The position numbers and the translations under genes were made by a program. Shown piece by piece: positions 15,956 to 24,291 of a stretch of 51,476 nucleotides of DNA. The notes beneath the pieces were generated by a model. That model saw nothing but the letters and a program-made list of their open reading frames with translations. It had not been told where the DNA came from and ran no database searches. The first letter of the stretch is position 1, and each line of letters opens with the position of its first letter. Source of the DNA: Cellulomonas uda (GTDB taxonomy: Bacteria; Actinomycetota; Actinomycetes; Actinomycetales; Cellulomonadaceae); NCBI RefSeq assembly GCF_006538705.1, contig NZ_BJLP01000029.1, forward strand, positions 1 through 51,476, read 5' to 3'.

Positions 15956-17463
15956 TGCCCACCGCCCCCGGCCCCACCCAGACGAACGACGAGACGAGAC
16001 CCGTGACGACGTCCCCCACCCCCGCCCCCGGCACCGCACCCGCCGCGCTGTCCGAGGGTGCCGCCGAGCACGCCTCGCGCGAGCTCCTGCGGCTCGCCAC
16101 CGCCGGCTCCGTCGACGACGGCAAGTCCACGCTGATCGGGCGCCTGCTGTACGACACGAAGTCGGTGCTCGCCGACCAGCTCTCGGCGGTCGAGCGCGCG
16201 ACCGCGGCGCGCGGCGCCGCCGCGGGCGAGGTCGACCTCGCCCTGCTCACCGACGGCCTGCGCGCCGAGCGCGAGCAGGGCATCACGATCGATGTCGCGT
16301 ACCGCTACTTCTCGACGGCCCGACGCGCGTTCGTCCTCGCGGACACCCCGGGCCACGTGCAGTACACGCGCAACATGGTCACGGGCGCCTCGACCGCCCA
16401 GCTCGCGATCGTGCTGGTGGACGCGCGCAAGGGCGTGCTCGAGCAGACGCGGCGGCACGCCACCGTCGCGGCGCTGCTCGGCGTCCCGCACGTGCTGCTC
16501 GCCGTCAACAAGATGGACCTGGTCGACTTCGACGGCGACACGTTCCGCGCGATCGCCGACGACTTCGCCGCGTACGCGACGGGGCTGGGGCTGAGCGACG
16601 TGCTGGCCGTGCCGGTCTCCGCGCTCACGGGCGACAACGTCGTCGAGCGCTCGGCGCGCACACCCTGGTACGACGGCCCGACGCTGCTCGAGCACCTCGA
16701 GACCGTGCCCGTCACCGACGCGCGTGCCGAGGACGAGCTGCGCCTGCCCGTGCAGGTGGTCATCCGGCCGCGCACCGCGGAGCACCCCGACTACCGCGGG
16801 TACGCCGGGCGCATCGCGTCGGGCACCGTGCGCGTCGGCGACGCGCTGACGGTGCTCCCGTCCGGCAAGACGAGCCTCGTCACGGGCATCGACACGTTCG
16901 ACGGCCCGCTCGACGAGGCGACCGCGGGCCGGTCCGTGACCGTGCGGCTCGCCGACGAGCTCGACATCTCCCGCGGCGACGTGCTCGTCCCCACCGGTGC
17001 GTCCGTGACCCTCGGGCAGGACCTCGTGGGCACCGTGTGCTGGCTGTCGGAGCGCCGCTCGGTGCTGGGCGCGCGTCTGCTCGTACGCGTCGGCACGCGC
17101 ACCGTGCGCGCACTCCTGCGCGAGGTCGACGCTCGTCTCGACGTCGACACCCAGACGGTCGAGCTGCTCAGCGGCGTCGACACGCTGCACCAGGTGGACG
17201 CCACCGACACGTCGTCGGACGCCACCCCCACGGGGCTCGGGCTCAACGCGATCGGTCGCGTGCGCGTGCGGCTCGCCGAGCCCGTGCTGCTCGACGACTA
17301 CGCCGAGCACCGCGGGACCGGCGCGTTCCTCCTCGTCGACCCCGCGGACGGCTCGACGCTCGCCGCCGGCATGGTCGGCCCGACGCTGCTCGACCGCCTC
17401 GCCCCCGAGGTCGTCGCGGACGAGACGGCCGACGCGGACTGGCTCGCGGGGGCAGGCATCTGA
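15955..17463 (+). CDS. cysN: Sulfate adenylyltransferase subunit 1 (GTPase)
   Basis: 502 residues from ATG 15955; GTG 16003 is an alternative start after a Pro/Thr-rich, poorly conserved N-terminus. GTPase motifs: G1 GSVDDGKS (51-58), G3 DTPGH (from Asp130), G4 NKMD (from Asn185). EF-Tu-like beta-barrel domains follow. GTP hydrolysis drives APS formation by the CysD partner. Unlike some actinobacterial CysNC proteins, there is no APS kinase domain fused at the C-terminus, so the pathway goes straight from APS to sulfite through CysH. The stop overlaps the next ATG by one base. Confidence 0.96.
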   Translation: MPTAPGPTQTNDETRPVTTSPTPAPGTAPAALSEGAAEHASRELLRLATAGSVDDGKSTLIGRLLYDTKSVLADQLSAVERATAARGAAAGEVDLALLTDGLRAEREQGITIDVAYRYFSTARRAFVLADTPGHVQYTRNMVTGASTAQLAIVLVDARKGVLEQTRRHATVAALLGVPHVLLAVNKMDLVDFDGDTFRAIADDFAAYATGLGLSDVLAVPVSALTGDNVVERSARTPWYDGPTLLEHLETVPVTDARAEDELRLPVQVVIRPRTAEHPDYRGYAGRIASGTVRVGDALTVLPSGKTSLVTGIDTFDGPLDEATAGRSVTVRLADELDISRGDVLVPTGASVTLGQDLVGTVCWLSERRSVLGARLLVRVGTRTVRALLREVDARLDVDTQTVELLSGVDTLHQVDATDTSSDATPTGLGLNAIGRVRVRLAEPVLLDDYAEHRGTGAFLLVDPADGSTLAAGMVGPTLLDRLAPEVVADETADADWLAGAGI

Positions 17464-18647
17464 TGCACCCGCTCCTGCTGGACCTGACCGGACGGCGCGT
17501 GCTCGTCGTCGGCGGAGGTCCGGTCGCGGCCCGCCGCTGCGCACGGCTCGTCGAGGACGGGGCCGACGTCCTCGTCGTCGCGCCCGCGCTCTGCGAGGAC
17601 CTGGCGGCGCTCGCCGCGCGCGGCGGCGTGCGCTGGGAGCGGCGCGACTACGCCACCGGCGACCTCGCGGACGCGTGGCTCGTGCACACCGCCACGGGTG
17701 TGCGGGCGATCGACGACCAGGTCGCGGCCGACGCCGAGAACGCGCGCGTGTGGTGCGTCCGCGCCGACGACCACGCCGCGTCCTCCGCATGGACGCCCGC
17801 GGTGGCACGCTCCGGGGACGTCACCGTCGCCGTCAACGCGGGCGGCGACCCGCGTCGCGCCGCCGCGCTGCGGTCCGCGATCGCGCTGCTCCTGGACACC
17901 GGCGGCCTCCCGCTGCGCCACCACCGGGCGCCCGCCACGGGCTCCGTCACGCTCGTCGGCGGTGGGCCGGGTGACCCGGGGCTCATCACGACCAAGGGTC
18001 GGCGCGCGCTCGCCGAGGCCGACGTCGTGGTGGTGGACCGCCTCGGGCCGCGCGAGCTGCTCGCGGAGCTGCCCGACGACGTCGAGGTCGTCGAGGCGGG
18101 CAAGGCCCCGCACGCGCACACGCTCACGCAGACCCAGATCAACGCGGTGCTCGTGGACCGCGCGCGTGCCGGGCTGCGCGTCGTGCGGCTCAAGGGCGGC
18201 GACCCGTACGTGCTCGGGCGTGGCGGCGAGGAGGTCGCCGCGTGCGTGGCGGCCGGCGTGCCCGTCACGGTCGTGCCGGGCGTGACGAGCGCCGTCGCGG
18301 TGCCGGGTGCCGCGGGCATCCCGGTGACCCACCGCGGCCTGTCCCGTCAGGTCACGATCCTGTCCGCGCACGACACCGACCCCGACTGGTCCGCCCTCGC
18401 GCAGCTCGGCGGCACGCTCGTGCTGCTCATGGGGGTCGCGCGCATCGGCGCGTACGCCGACGCGCTCGTCGCGCACGGCACCGACCCCGGGACACCGGTC
18501 GCCGTCGTCGAGAACGGCACCCTGCCGAGCCAGCGCACGACGGTCGGCACCCTCGCGACCATCGCGGACCTCGCGCGCGAGCGCGCGGTGGCCAACCCCG
18601 CGGTCATCGTCGTCGGCGACGTCGCCGCCCTCGCCGACTCGCTGTGA
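17463..18647 (+). CDS. cysG: Siroheme synthase: precorrin-2 dehydrogenase / uroporphyrin-III C-methyltransferase
   Basis: 394 residues from ATG 17463 (TGATG overlap with cysN). The N-terminal about 150 residues form a Rossmann precorrin-2 dehydrogenase (MHPLLLDLTGRRVLVVGGGP). Residues from about 160 are a SAM-dependent SUMT domain (TLVGGGPGDPGLIT, VRLKGGDPYVLGRGGEE, VTVVPGVTSAVAVPG, THRGLSRQVTILSAH). The enzyme converts uroporphyrinogen III to sirohydrochlorin and perhaps, like CysG, inserts iron. No separate sirohydrochlorin ferrochelatase gene lies nearby. It makes the siroheme cofactor of the sulfite reductase encoded first in the operon, which explains its place at the end. Confidence 0.93.
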   Translation: MHPLLLDLTGRRVLVVGGGPVAARRCARLVEDGADVLVVAPALCEDLAALAARGGVRWERRDYATGDLADAWLVHTATGVRAIDDQVAADAENARVWCVRADDHAASSAWTPAVARSGDVTVAVNAGGDPRRAAALRSAIALLLDTGGLPLRHHRAPATGSVTLVGGGPGDPGLITTKGRRALAEADVVVVDRLGPRELLAELPDDVEVVEAGKAPHAHTLTQTQINAVLVDRARAGLRVVRLKGGDPYVLGRGGEEVAACVAAGVPVTVVPGVTSAVAVPGAAGIPVTHRGLSRQVTILSAHDTDPDWSALAQLGGTLVLLMGVARIGAYADALVAHGTDPGTPVAVVENGTLPSQRTTVGTLATIADLARERAVANPAVIVVGDVAALADSL

Positions 18648-18669
18648 CCCGGGGCGAGCGCAGGCACCC

Positions 18670-18675
18670 TACGGT
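18670..18675 (+). promoter_or_regulatory. Probable -10 element (leaderless) of the RibD-like gene
   Basis: TACGGT sits exactly 6 nt before the ATG at 18682, and no Shine-Dalgarno is present. Transcription from this hexamer would begin at or next to the start codon, giving a leaderless mRNA and partial independence from the sulfur operon. Confidence 0.45.
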
Positions 18676-18681
18676 CTGACC

Positions 18682-19494
18682 ATGACCGACTCCCCCGCGC
18701 TCGACGTCCTGCTGCACGCGACCGCCGCGCCCCCCACGCGGCTCGAGCCGCGGGAGGACGAGGCCGAGCTGGTCGCGCTGCTCGACGACCTCGCCCCCGG
18801 CCGGTCCGTGCGCGCCAACATGATCGCCACGCTCGACGGCGCCGCGACCGGCCCGGACCGCGTCACGGGCTCGATCAACGGACCGGCCGACCTGCGCGTG
18901 TTCACCGCGCTGCGCGCGCTGGCCGACGTGGTGCTCGTCGGCGCGGGCACGGTCCGCCAGGAGCGCTACCGCGAGCTGGACCTGCCGCCCGCGGTGGCCG
19001 CGACGCGCCGCGCGCACGGTCGGGGCGACCGCCCCGCGCTCGCCGTGGTCACGCGGTCCGGCGACGTGCCGGGCGCGCTGCTCGACGCCGAGCGCCTGCC
19101 GCTCGTCGTCACGTGCGCGACGAGCCCGCGCGTCGGGGAGCTGCGCGACCGGCTCGGCGACGGCCTCGTCGTCGCGGGACGCTCCGCCGTCGACCTGCGG
19201 GGTGCCCTCGCGGCGCTGGCCGAGCGCGGCCTGACCGCGGTGCTCACCGAGGGCGGGCCGACGCTGCTCGGGGAGCTCGTGTCGCTGGGCCTCGTCGACG
19301 AGCTCTTCCTCACGTGGAGCCCGACGGTCGTGGGCGGCCCCGCACCGCGGGTCCTGGACGGCGCGCCGTGGGTGCGCGACCCCCTGCCCGCGCGCCTCGT
19401 GCAGCTCCTGCACGCCGACGGCGTCCTGCTCGGGCGCTGGGACCTGCACACGGCCAGCCAGGACGCGCGTTCGCAACTAGGCTCGGCGACGTGA
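18682..19494 (+). CDS. RibD C-terminal-like (pyrimidine reductase/DHFR-fold) protein
   Basis: 270 residues from ATG 18682. The dihydrofolate-reductase-like RibD C-terminal domain is clear: VRANMIATLDGAATG, the segment VVLVGAGTVRQERYRE, then LTAVLTEGGPTLLGELVSLG and LVDELFLTWSPTVVGG. The N-terminal deaminase domain of full RibD is absent. Stand-alone members are common in actinomycetes and annotated as pyrimidine reductase family; whether it acts in riboflavin synthesis is not shown, and no rib genes are near. It lies 34 bp after the siroheme synthase gene and has its own apparent leaderless promoter. Its stop overlaps the next start (GTGA). Confidence 0.85.
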   Translation: MTDSPALDVLLHATAAPPTRLEPREDEAELVALLDDLAPGRSVRANMIATLDGAATGPDRVTGSINGPADLRVFTALRALADVVLVGAGTVRQERYRELDLPPAVAATRRAHGRGDRPALAVVTRSGDVPGALLDAERLPLVVTCATSPRVGELRDRLGDGLVVAGRSAVDLRGALAALAERGLTAVLTEGGPTLLGELVSLGLVDELFLTWSPTVVGGPAPRVLDGAPWVRDPLPARLVQLLHADGVLLGRWDLHTASQDARSQLGSAT

Positions 19495-19976
19495 CCGACA
19501 CGATCCTGGTGCTCATCGAGGACACCCTCGCGCCCGTCGACGTCCAGCACCTGCTCGCCCTCCACGAGGGCGAGCAGCTCGCGTACCACGTGCTGGTGCC
19601 TGCCGACACCGACCGCCCGCTGCTGCCGACCATCGTCGACGACCTCGGGCTCGGCGAGATCAAGGGCGCGCTCGAGCGCCTGCGCGGCAAGGAGCCCACC
19701 GAGCGCGAGGCGACCGCGACGGCCGTCGAGCAGCTCTCGAGCACGCTCGCGGAGTTCGCCGCGGCCGGCCGGACCGCGACCGGCGAGGTCGTCGACGACG
19801 ACCCACTGCCCGCGCTGCGCGCCGCCGCCGCGGCGCACGACGCGCGTGAGGTCGCGATCGTCACCTACCCGCACGCGTGGCTCGACACGTTCCACCGCGA
19901 CTGGGCGTCCCGGGCCCGCGACGAGCTGCACATCCCGGTGCTGCACCTGTACTCGGGCACGTCCGAGCTCGGCTGA
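19491..19976 (+). CDS. Conserved hypothetical, universal-stress-protein-like
   Basis: 161 residues from GTG 19491, overlapping the previous stop by 4 bp; a TAGGCT hexamer 7 nt upstream could also give a leaderless transcript. The pattern of an N-terminal strand (ILVLIEDTL), an acidic helical middle and VAIVTYPHAWLDTFHRDWAS followed by LHIPVLHLYSG resembles the Rossmann-like USP fold, but the ATP-binding G-2x-G-9x-G(S/T) signature is not seen. No membrane or export signal. I do not recognise a function; co-transcription with the RibD-like gene is probable. Confidence 0.75.
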   Translation: MTDTILVLIEDTLAPVDVQHLLALHEGEQLAYHVLVPADTDRPLLPTIVDDLGLGEIKGALERLRGKEPTEREATATAVEQLSSTLAEFAAAGRTATGEVVDDDPLPALRAAAAAHDAREVAIVTYPHAWLDTFHRDWASRARDELHIPVLHLYSGTSELG

Positions 19977-20009
19977 CCGCGAGGATCTCGACGCTTGCGC
20001 CGACGCGGG

Positions 20010-21275
20010 TCAGAAGCCCGTGTCGGTGGGCTCCGGGTACCAGCGACGGAACTTGCGCACCTGGTTGACCGCTGCCGCGAGCACGTAGAACCGACGCCGC
20101 GGCGACAGGTCCTTGCGGTAGCGCAGCGGGTGCGCGGTGGCGCCCGCCCGGATCAGGCCGCGCACGCGCGCCGCGAGCTGCGGGTCCCGCACGTACCGCA
20201 GCAGGAGGCGGTGCGGCAGGATCGAGTAGAGCACCTCGCGGTCGACGACGACGGGATCGACCGCGCGGTTCTCGATGCGGTCCTCCACGACGAACCGCAC
20301 CGGGTTGGCACCCGCCGCGGTCACGTAGTAGTTGTTCCGCCCGATGCGCGGGTTGACCTCGAAGAACCGGAACCGGCCCGTGCGCGGGTCGACCTTGACG
20401 TCGAAGTTCGCGAAGCCCACGTAGCCGGTCGCGGTGAGGAACCGGTGCGCCTGCTCGAGCATCGCGTCGTCGCGGTAGGTGACCATCGCGGCCGGGTTCC
20501 CCAGGCCGGAGGGGGTGTGCTCCTCGAGCAGCACGTGCGCGCAGCACGAGAGGGTCACGACCCCGCGCTGGTCCACGTACGCGGTGACCGAGCGCATCTG
20601 CGTGTCGTCGCCCGGAACGAGTTCCTGCACGACGAACCGGCCGCGGTACCCCGCCGCGCGCAGCGAACGCCACAGCGCCGCGAGCTCGTCGGCCGAGGAG
20701 ATCTCGAAGACCTTCTTCTTCCCCTCGAACTCGACGTCCTGGTAGTCCGCGCTGCTCGCCGCCTTCGCGATCAGCGGGTACTCCAGGTCGACGGGAACGT
20801 CGGGCTCATCCGCGCCGAACGACTGGACGATCGTGCGCGGGACCGAGATGTCGAGCTCGGCGCAGATCTCCGCGAACGTCGCCTTGTCGCTGATGCGGGC
20901 CAGCAGGTCCGCCGAGAGGAACGGCACCGCGTAGAACGGCTCGAGCTCGGTGCGGTGCTCGACGACGACGCGCACGAGCCAGTCCGAGTTCGCCATCAGC
21001 AGCAGCCGGCGGTCCGGCAGGCGGTGCGCGACCTGAAGCAGACGGTCGACGAGCTGGCGCGGGTCGTGCCCGTCCGCGACGATCTCGTGCTCGACGATCT
21101 GCGAGTGCTGCACGGGACCGAGCGCGGCGCCCGCGACGACCACGGACGTCACGCCGTACTGCTCGTGGAACGAGCGCGCGAGCGCGTAGACACCGATGTC
21201 CGCGCCGAGGATCACGGGCTGGAGCGCACGCGCGTCCGTCCCGTGACCCCCGGCGGGGGCGCTGGCCTGCGTCAC
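20010..21275 (-). CDS. ATP-grasp carboxylate-amine ligase, D-aspartate-ligase-like
   Basis: 421 residues from GTG 21275, overlapping the gnd stop by 4 bp (GTGA). It has the ATP-grasp layout: an N-terminal pre-ATP-grasp domain (LQPVILGADIGVYALARSFH), an ATP-lid region (YPLIAKAASSADYQDVEF), and the metal-binding end FRFFEVNPRIGRNNYYVTAAG. The best family match I can name is the D-aspartate ligase type that adds D-Asp to the peptidoglycan stem. Cellulomonas and relatives have L-Orn-D-Glu or L-Orn-D-Asp cross-bridges (A4-beta), so a cell-wall role is plausible but inferred. Coupling to gnd is positional and has no obvious biochemical link. Confidence 0.78.
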   Translation of the reverse strand: MTQASAPAGGHGTDARALQPVILGADIGVYALARSFHEQYGVTSVVVAGAALGPVQHSQIVEHEIVADGHDPRQLVDRLLQVAHRLPDRRLLLMANSDWLVRVVVEHRTELEPFYAVPFLSADLLARISDKATFAEICAELDISVPRTIVQSFGADEPDVPVDLEYPLIAKAASSADYQDVEFEGKKKVFEISSADELAALWRSLRAAGYRGRFVVQELVPGDDTQMRSVTAYVDQRGVVTLSCCAHVLLEEHTPSGLGNPAAMVTYRDDAMLEQAHRFLTATGYVGFANFDVKVDPRTGRFRFFEVNPRIGRNNYYVTAAGANPVRFVVEDRIENRAVDPVVVDREVLYSILPHRLLLRYVRDPQLAARVRGLIRAGATAHPLRYRKDLSPRRRFYVLAAAVNQVRKFRRWYPEPTDTGF

Positions 21276-22732
21276 GCGTCCTGCTCGGTGCGGTCGCCCG
21301 ACCACAGGGTGTGGAACGAGCCGTCACGGTCGGTGCGGCGGTAGGTGTGTGCGCCGAAGAAGTCGCGCTGCGCCTGGATGAGGGCGGCGGGCAGGCGCTC
21401 GGCACGCACGCCGTCGTAGTACGCGAGGGACGACGAGAACGCGGGGGTCGGCACGCCGTGCAGCGCGGCCCCGGCGACGATCCGACGCCACGCGGCCACA
21501 CCGTTGCCGACCGCACCGGCGAAGTACTCGTCGGCCAGCAGCAGCGGCAGGTGCGGGGCGCGCTCGTACGCCTCGGTGATGCGGTTGAGGAACCGGGCGC
21601 GGATGATGCAGCCGCCGCGCCAGATGCGCGCCATGGCCCCGCGGTCGATGTCCCAGCCGAACTGCTCGGAGGCGGCGGCGATCTGGTCGAAGCCCTGCGA
21701 GTACGCCACGACCTTGGACGCGTACAGCGCCAGGCGCACGTCCTCGACGAACGCGTCCCGGTCGGTCACCTCCCACGGGGTGGTCGCCGCGGGCAGCACG
21801 CCGCGCGCGGCCTCGCGCTGGGCGACCCCGCCGGACAGCGCGCGCGCGAACGTGGCCTCCGCGATCCCGGTGATCGGGACACCCAGGTCGAGGCCGTTCT
21901 GCACGGTCCAGCGGCCGGTGCCCTTCTGCTCCGCCTGGTCCAGCACCACGTCGACGAACGCCGACCCGGTCGCCGCGTCCACGTGCTGCAGCACGTCGGC
22001 GGTGATCTCGATGAGGAACGACTCGAGGTCCCCGGTGTTCCACTCGGCGAAGATCTCGCCGATCTCGGCGGCGGACGCGCCCAGCCCCTGCTTGAGCAGG
22101 TCGTAGGCCTCAGCGATGAGCTGCATGTCCGCGTACTCGATGCCGTTGTGCACCATCTTGACGAAGTGCCCGGCGCCGTCCGGGCCCACGTACGTGCAGC
22201 AGGGCACGCCGTCGACCTTCGCCGCGATCGTCTCCAGGATCGGGCCCAGGCTCGCGTAGGACTCGCGCGTGCCGCCCGGCATGATCGACGGGCCCAGCAG
22301 CGCGCCCTCCTCACCGCCCGAGACGCCCGAGCCGACGAAGTGCAGGCCCTGGGCACGCAGCGCGTTCTCGCGGCGCACCGTGTCCGGGAAGTGCGCGTTC
22401 CCGGCGTCGACGACGATGTCGCCCTCCTCGAGGAACGGCACGAGCTCGTCGATCACCGCGTCGGTCGCCGCACCGGCCTTGACCATCACGACGACCTTGC
22501 GCGGCCGCTCGAGCGACGCGACGAAGTCCGCGACCGACTCGGACGGCACGAACGTGCCCTCGTCGCCGTGCTCGGCGACCAGCGAGGCCGTCTTCTCCCA
22601 CGACCGGTTGTGCACGGCCACGGTGAAGCCGTTGCGGGCGAAGTTGCGCGCCAGGTTGCGGCCCATGACCGCGAGCCCGGTGACGCCGATCTGCGCGATC
22701 CCGACCTGACCGCCGGGGGCGATGTCGACCAT
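21272..22732 (-). CDS. gnd: 6-phosphogluconate dehydrogenase, decarboxylating
   Basis: 486 residues from ATG 22732, preceded by AAGGAG about 10 nt upstream. The NADP-binding motif is GVTGLAVMGRNLARN. Substrate and catalytic signatures are SGVSGGEEGALLGPSIMPGG, the lysine-bearing HFVKMVHNGIEYADMQ, and the helical C-terminal domain with KGTGRWTVQNGLDLGVP and the C-terminal tail AHTYRRTDRDGSFHTLWSG. Length fits the long NADP-type enzyme of the oxidative pentose phosphate pathway, producing ribulose-5-phosphate and NADPH. It is followed with a 4-bp overlap by the ATP-grasp ligase. Confidence 0.97.
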   Translation of the reverse strand: MVDIAPGGQVGIAQIGVTGLAVMGRNLARNFARNGFTVAVHNRSWEKTASLVAEHGDEGTFVPSESVADFVASLERPRKVVVMVKAGAATDAVIDELVPFLEEGDIVVDAGNAHFPDTVRRENALRAQGLHFVGSGVSGGEEGALLGPSIMPGGTRESYASLGPILETIAAKVDGVPCCTYVGPDGAGHFVKMVHNGIEYADMQLIAEAYDLLKQGLGASAAEIGEIFAEWNTGDLESFLIEITADVLQHVDAATGSAFVDVVLDQAEQKGTGRWTVQNGLDLGVPITGIAEATFARALSGGVAQREAARGVLPAATTPWEVTDRDAFVEDVRLALYASKVVAYSQGFDQIAAASEQFGWDIDRGAMARIWRGGCIIRARFLNRITEAYERAPHLPLLLADEYFAGAVGNGVAAWRRIVAGAALHGVPTPAFSSSLAYYDGVRAERLPAALIQAQRDFFGAHTYRRTDRDGSFHTLWSGDRTEQDA

Positions 22733-22859
22733 GCTGTGTGGTGCTCCTTCGGTTCGTCGCCTCGGCGGGCGCGGACGTGTGGTGTGCCGGATGAGGTGCC
22801 GCCTCAGCCTAGTGCGCACGCCCCGACGCCCCGCCGGGACGATCAGGGGTCAAGATGTC

Positions 22860-23444
22860 TCACCGCGGGGCCGCGCCGAGCGTGAGGTCCTCCCGCATCG
22901 CGGCCAGCAGCGGGGAGCCCGCTCCGAGGCGCCGCTCGACGAGCGCGAGCGCCGACGCGTCGACCTGGTGCGCCGCGGCGCGGGCCGTGTCCTCGACCAG
23001 CCGTGCGAGCGTCGCGGCGGGCAGCGCCGTCGCGCGGTCGGACAGCACGAGCCGGACGAGGCGTCCGCGCGCGTCGACCTCCACGCGCACCTCGCCACGC
23101 CCGGAGCGCGCGGACGCGTGCTGGCGCGCGAACTCGTCGCGCAGCGCCTCGGCCGCCTCCGCGTGCCGCTCCGCGTCACGCACCTGCCGCGCGATGCGCT
23201 CGCTCGCCCCCTCGTGCCAGGCGCCCTCCACCCCGCCGTCCGGGCGGCCATCCGGGCGGCCATCAGGGCGGCCATCCGGCCCGCCGTCCGGCCCGCCGTC
23301 CGCGGCGGCGCCGGGTGCTGAGACCGTCGACGACCCGCTCGCGCGCGACGGCGCCGACCCGGCACGCGGCCTGCGGCCGCCCGTCCGCGCCGAGGGGACG
23401 AAGCCCCCGCCCGTGTCCCCCGTGTGTGGTCCGTTCGCGTCCAT
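22860..23444 (-). CDS. YbaB/EbfC-family DNA-binding-like protein with repeat linker
   Basis: 194 residues from ATG 23444, with a GGGGGAG ribosome-binding site 6 nt upstream. The C-terminal about 105 residues look like the YbaB/EbfC fold: a helix (ERIARQVRDAERHAEAAEAL), strands GEVRVEVDARGRLVRLVLSD and a final helix bundle. YbaB proteins are small nucleoid-associated proteins; in actinomycetes related forms also occur near ESX secretion genes. The N-terminal half is low-complexity, Gly/Pro/Asp/Ser-rich, and includes a PDGx tandem repeat. No ESX genes lie in the window. Function beyond DNA binding is unknown. Confidence 0.75.
   Translation of the reverse strand: MDANGPHTGDTGGGFVPSARTGGRRPRAGSAPSRASGSSTVSAPGAAADGGPDGGPDGRPDGRPDGRPDGGVEGAWHEGASERIARQVRDAERHAEAAEALRDEFARQHASARSGRGEVRVEVDARGRLVRLVLSDRATALPAATLARLVEDTARAAAHQVDASALALVERRLGAGSPLLAAMREDLTLGAAPR
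23233..23304. repeat. 12-bp tandem repeat inside the YbaB-like gene
   Basis: Six imperfect 12-bp units (consensus CCGCCGTCCGGG / CGGCCATCCGGG on the plus strand) encode a PDG(G/R) tetrapeptide array in the linker of the minus-strand YbaB-like protein. It keeps frame whatever the copy number, so length may vary between strains. Confidence 0.8.
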
Positions 23445-23593
23445 GACTGCTCCCCCGTCGCTCGTCGTCGGTGCGCCTCGTGCGGCACGGTCGGGACGGT
23501 AGCGGCGTGGCGAGGACGCCCGAGCGCGTCCTCCACAGGCGCTCGGCGCGCCCTGCACGCGCGCGTGGGTCCCGTTGCCTACGCTCGGCAACC

Positions 23594-24178
23594 ATGACCC
23601 CCGCCGGCCCCGACGACGTCCCCGTCGAGTTCGTCCAGGCCCTGCGTTCGCTGCGTGCCGTCAGCGTCCGACCCGAGGTGCTCCTCGACGAGGTGCCGGG
23701 TCCGGCCCGCATCGCGCCCTTCTCGGCGGCGCTCACGGCCGAGGTGCGCACCGCGCGTCGCTCCGTCGCGGCCGCCGAGCTCGCGTCGGGCCGGTTCGTC
23801 GTGCTGTACGACCCGGCGGGCCAGGAGGCGTGGGACGGCCGGTTCCGGCTGGTGACGCTCGTGCGGGCGACGCTCGAGCCGGAGGTCGGCGCGGACCCGC
23901 TGCTCGCGGAGGTCGCGTGGACCTGGTTCCTCGACGCGCTCGCGAGCGTCGGCCTCGAGGCGCACGCCGCGGGTGGGACGGTCACCCGGGTGCTGTCCCA
24001 GAGCTTCGGCGCGCTCGAGGTGCGGGCCGAGCAGACCGAGCTCGAGATCCGCGCGTCGTGGACGGCGGCGGACGACGACCTGCGCGACCACCTGCGGGCG
24101 TGGGAGACGCTGCTGTGCACCGCGGCCGGCCTGCCGCCGCTGCCCGAGGGCGTGGTCCCGCTCGGTCCGCGCCACTGA
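23594..24178 (+). CDS. DUF3000 family protein
   Basis: 194 residues from ATG 23594; a TACGCT hexamer 8 nt upstream and the absence of a Shine-Dalgarno suggest a leaderless start. It matches the actinobacterial DUF3000 family by length, by motifs such as VEFVQALRSLRAVSVRPEV and DPLLAEVAWTWFLDALASVG, and by its usual place just upstream of the RNase D, fadA, fadB and dxs genes. No signal peptide or membrane segment. Biochemical function is unknown for the family. The stop codon lies inside a 20-bp tandem duplication (24161-24200). Confidence 0.88.
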   Translation: MTPAGPDDVPVEFVQALRSLRAVSVRPEVLLDEVPGPARIAPFSAALTAEVRTARRSVAAAELASGRFVVLYDPAGQEAWDGRFRLVTLVRATLEPEVGADPLLAEVAWTWFLDALASVGLEAHAAGGTVTRVLSQSFGALEVRAEQTELEIRASWTAADDDLRDHLRAWETLLCTAAGLPPLPEGVVPLGPRH

Positions 24179-24200
24179 CGCTCGGTCCGCACCGCTGACG
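24161..24200. repeat. 20-bp tandem duplication across the DUF3000 stop codon
   Basis: Two adjacent 20-bp units (CTCGGTCCGCGCCACTGACG and CTCGGTCCGCACCGCTGACG) differ at two positions. The first unit carries the DUF3000 stop codon. A recent slippage or duplication event is the simple explanation. Confidence 0.8.
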
Positions 24201-24255
24201 CGCAGCCTGAGCAGCGCACTCACGTCACCGGTGTGACGGATTCGTCCTACCGGGG

Positions 24256-24284
24256 CTCAAGTCCCCGGACCGGGGTGCCGATCA
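24256..24284 (+). promoter_or_regulatory. Flagellar-sigma (FliA/WhiG-type) promoter-like sequence
   Basis: CTCA at 24256-24259 and GCCGATCA at 24277-24284 are 17 bp apart. They resemble the -35 and -10 of FliA/SigD/WhiG-type promoters (motile actinomycete form CTCA, 15-17 bp, GCCGAT). The predicted start falls at or beside the GTG at 24292, giving a leaderless mRNA for the LuxR-type regulator. The 6-bp hairpin CCGGGG / CCCCGG at 24250-24268 overlaps it. Confidence 0.5.
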
Positions 24285-24291
24285 GCACGTC

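Noticed and set aside
23233..23304. Possible CRISPR-like array
   Set aside because: The 12-bp units are contiguous without spacers and encode a PDGx linker in a real gene.
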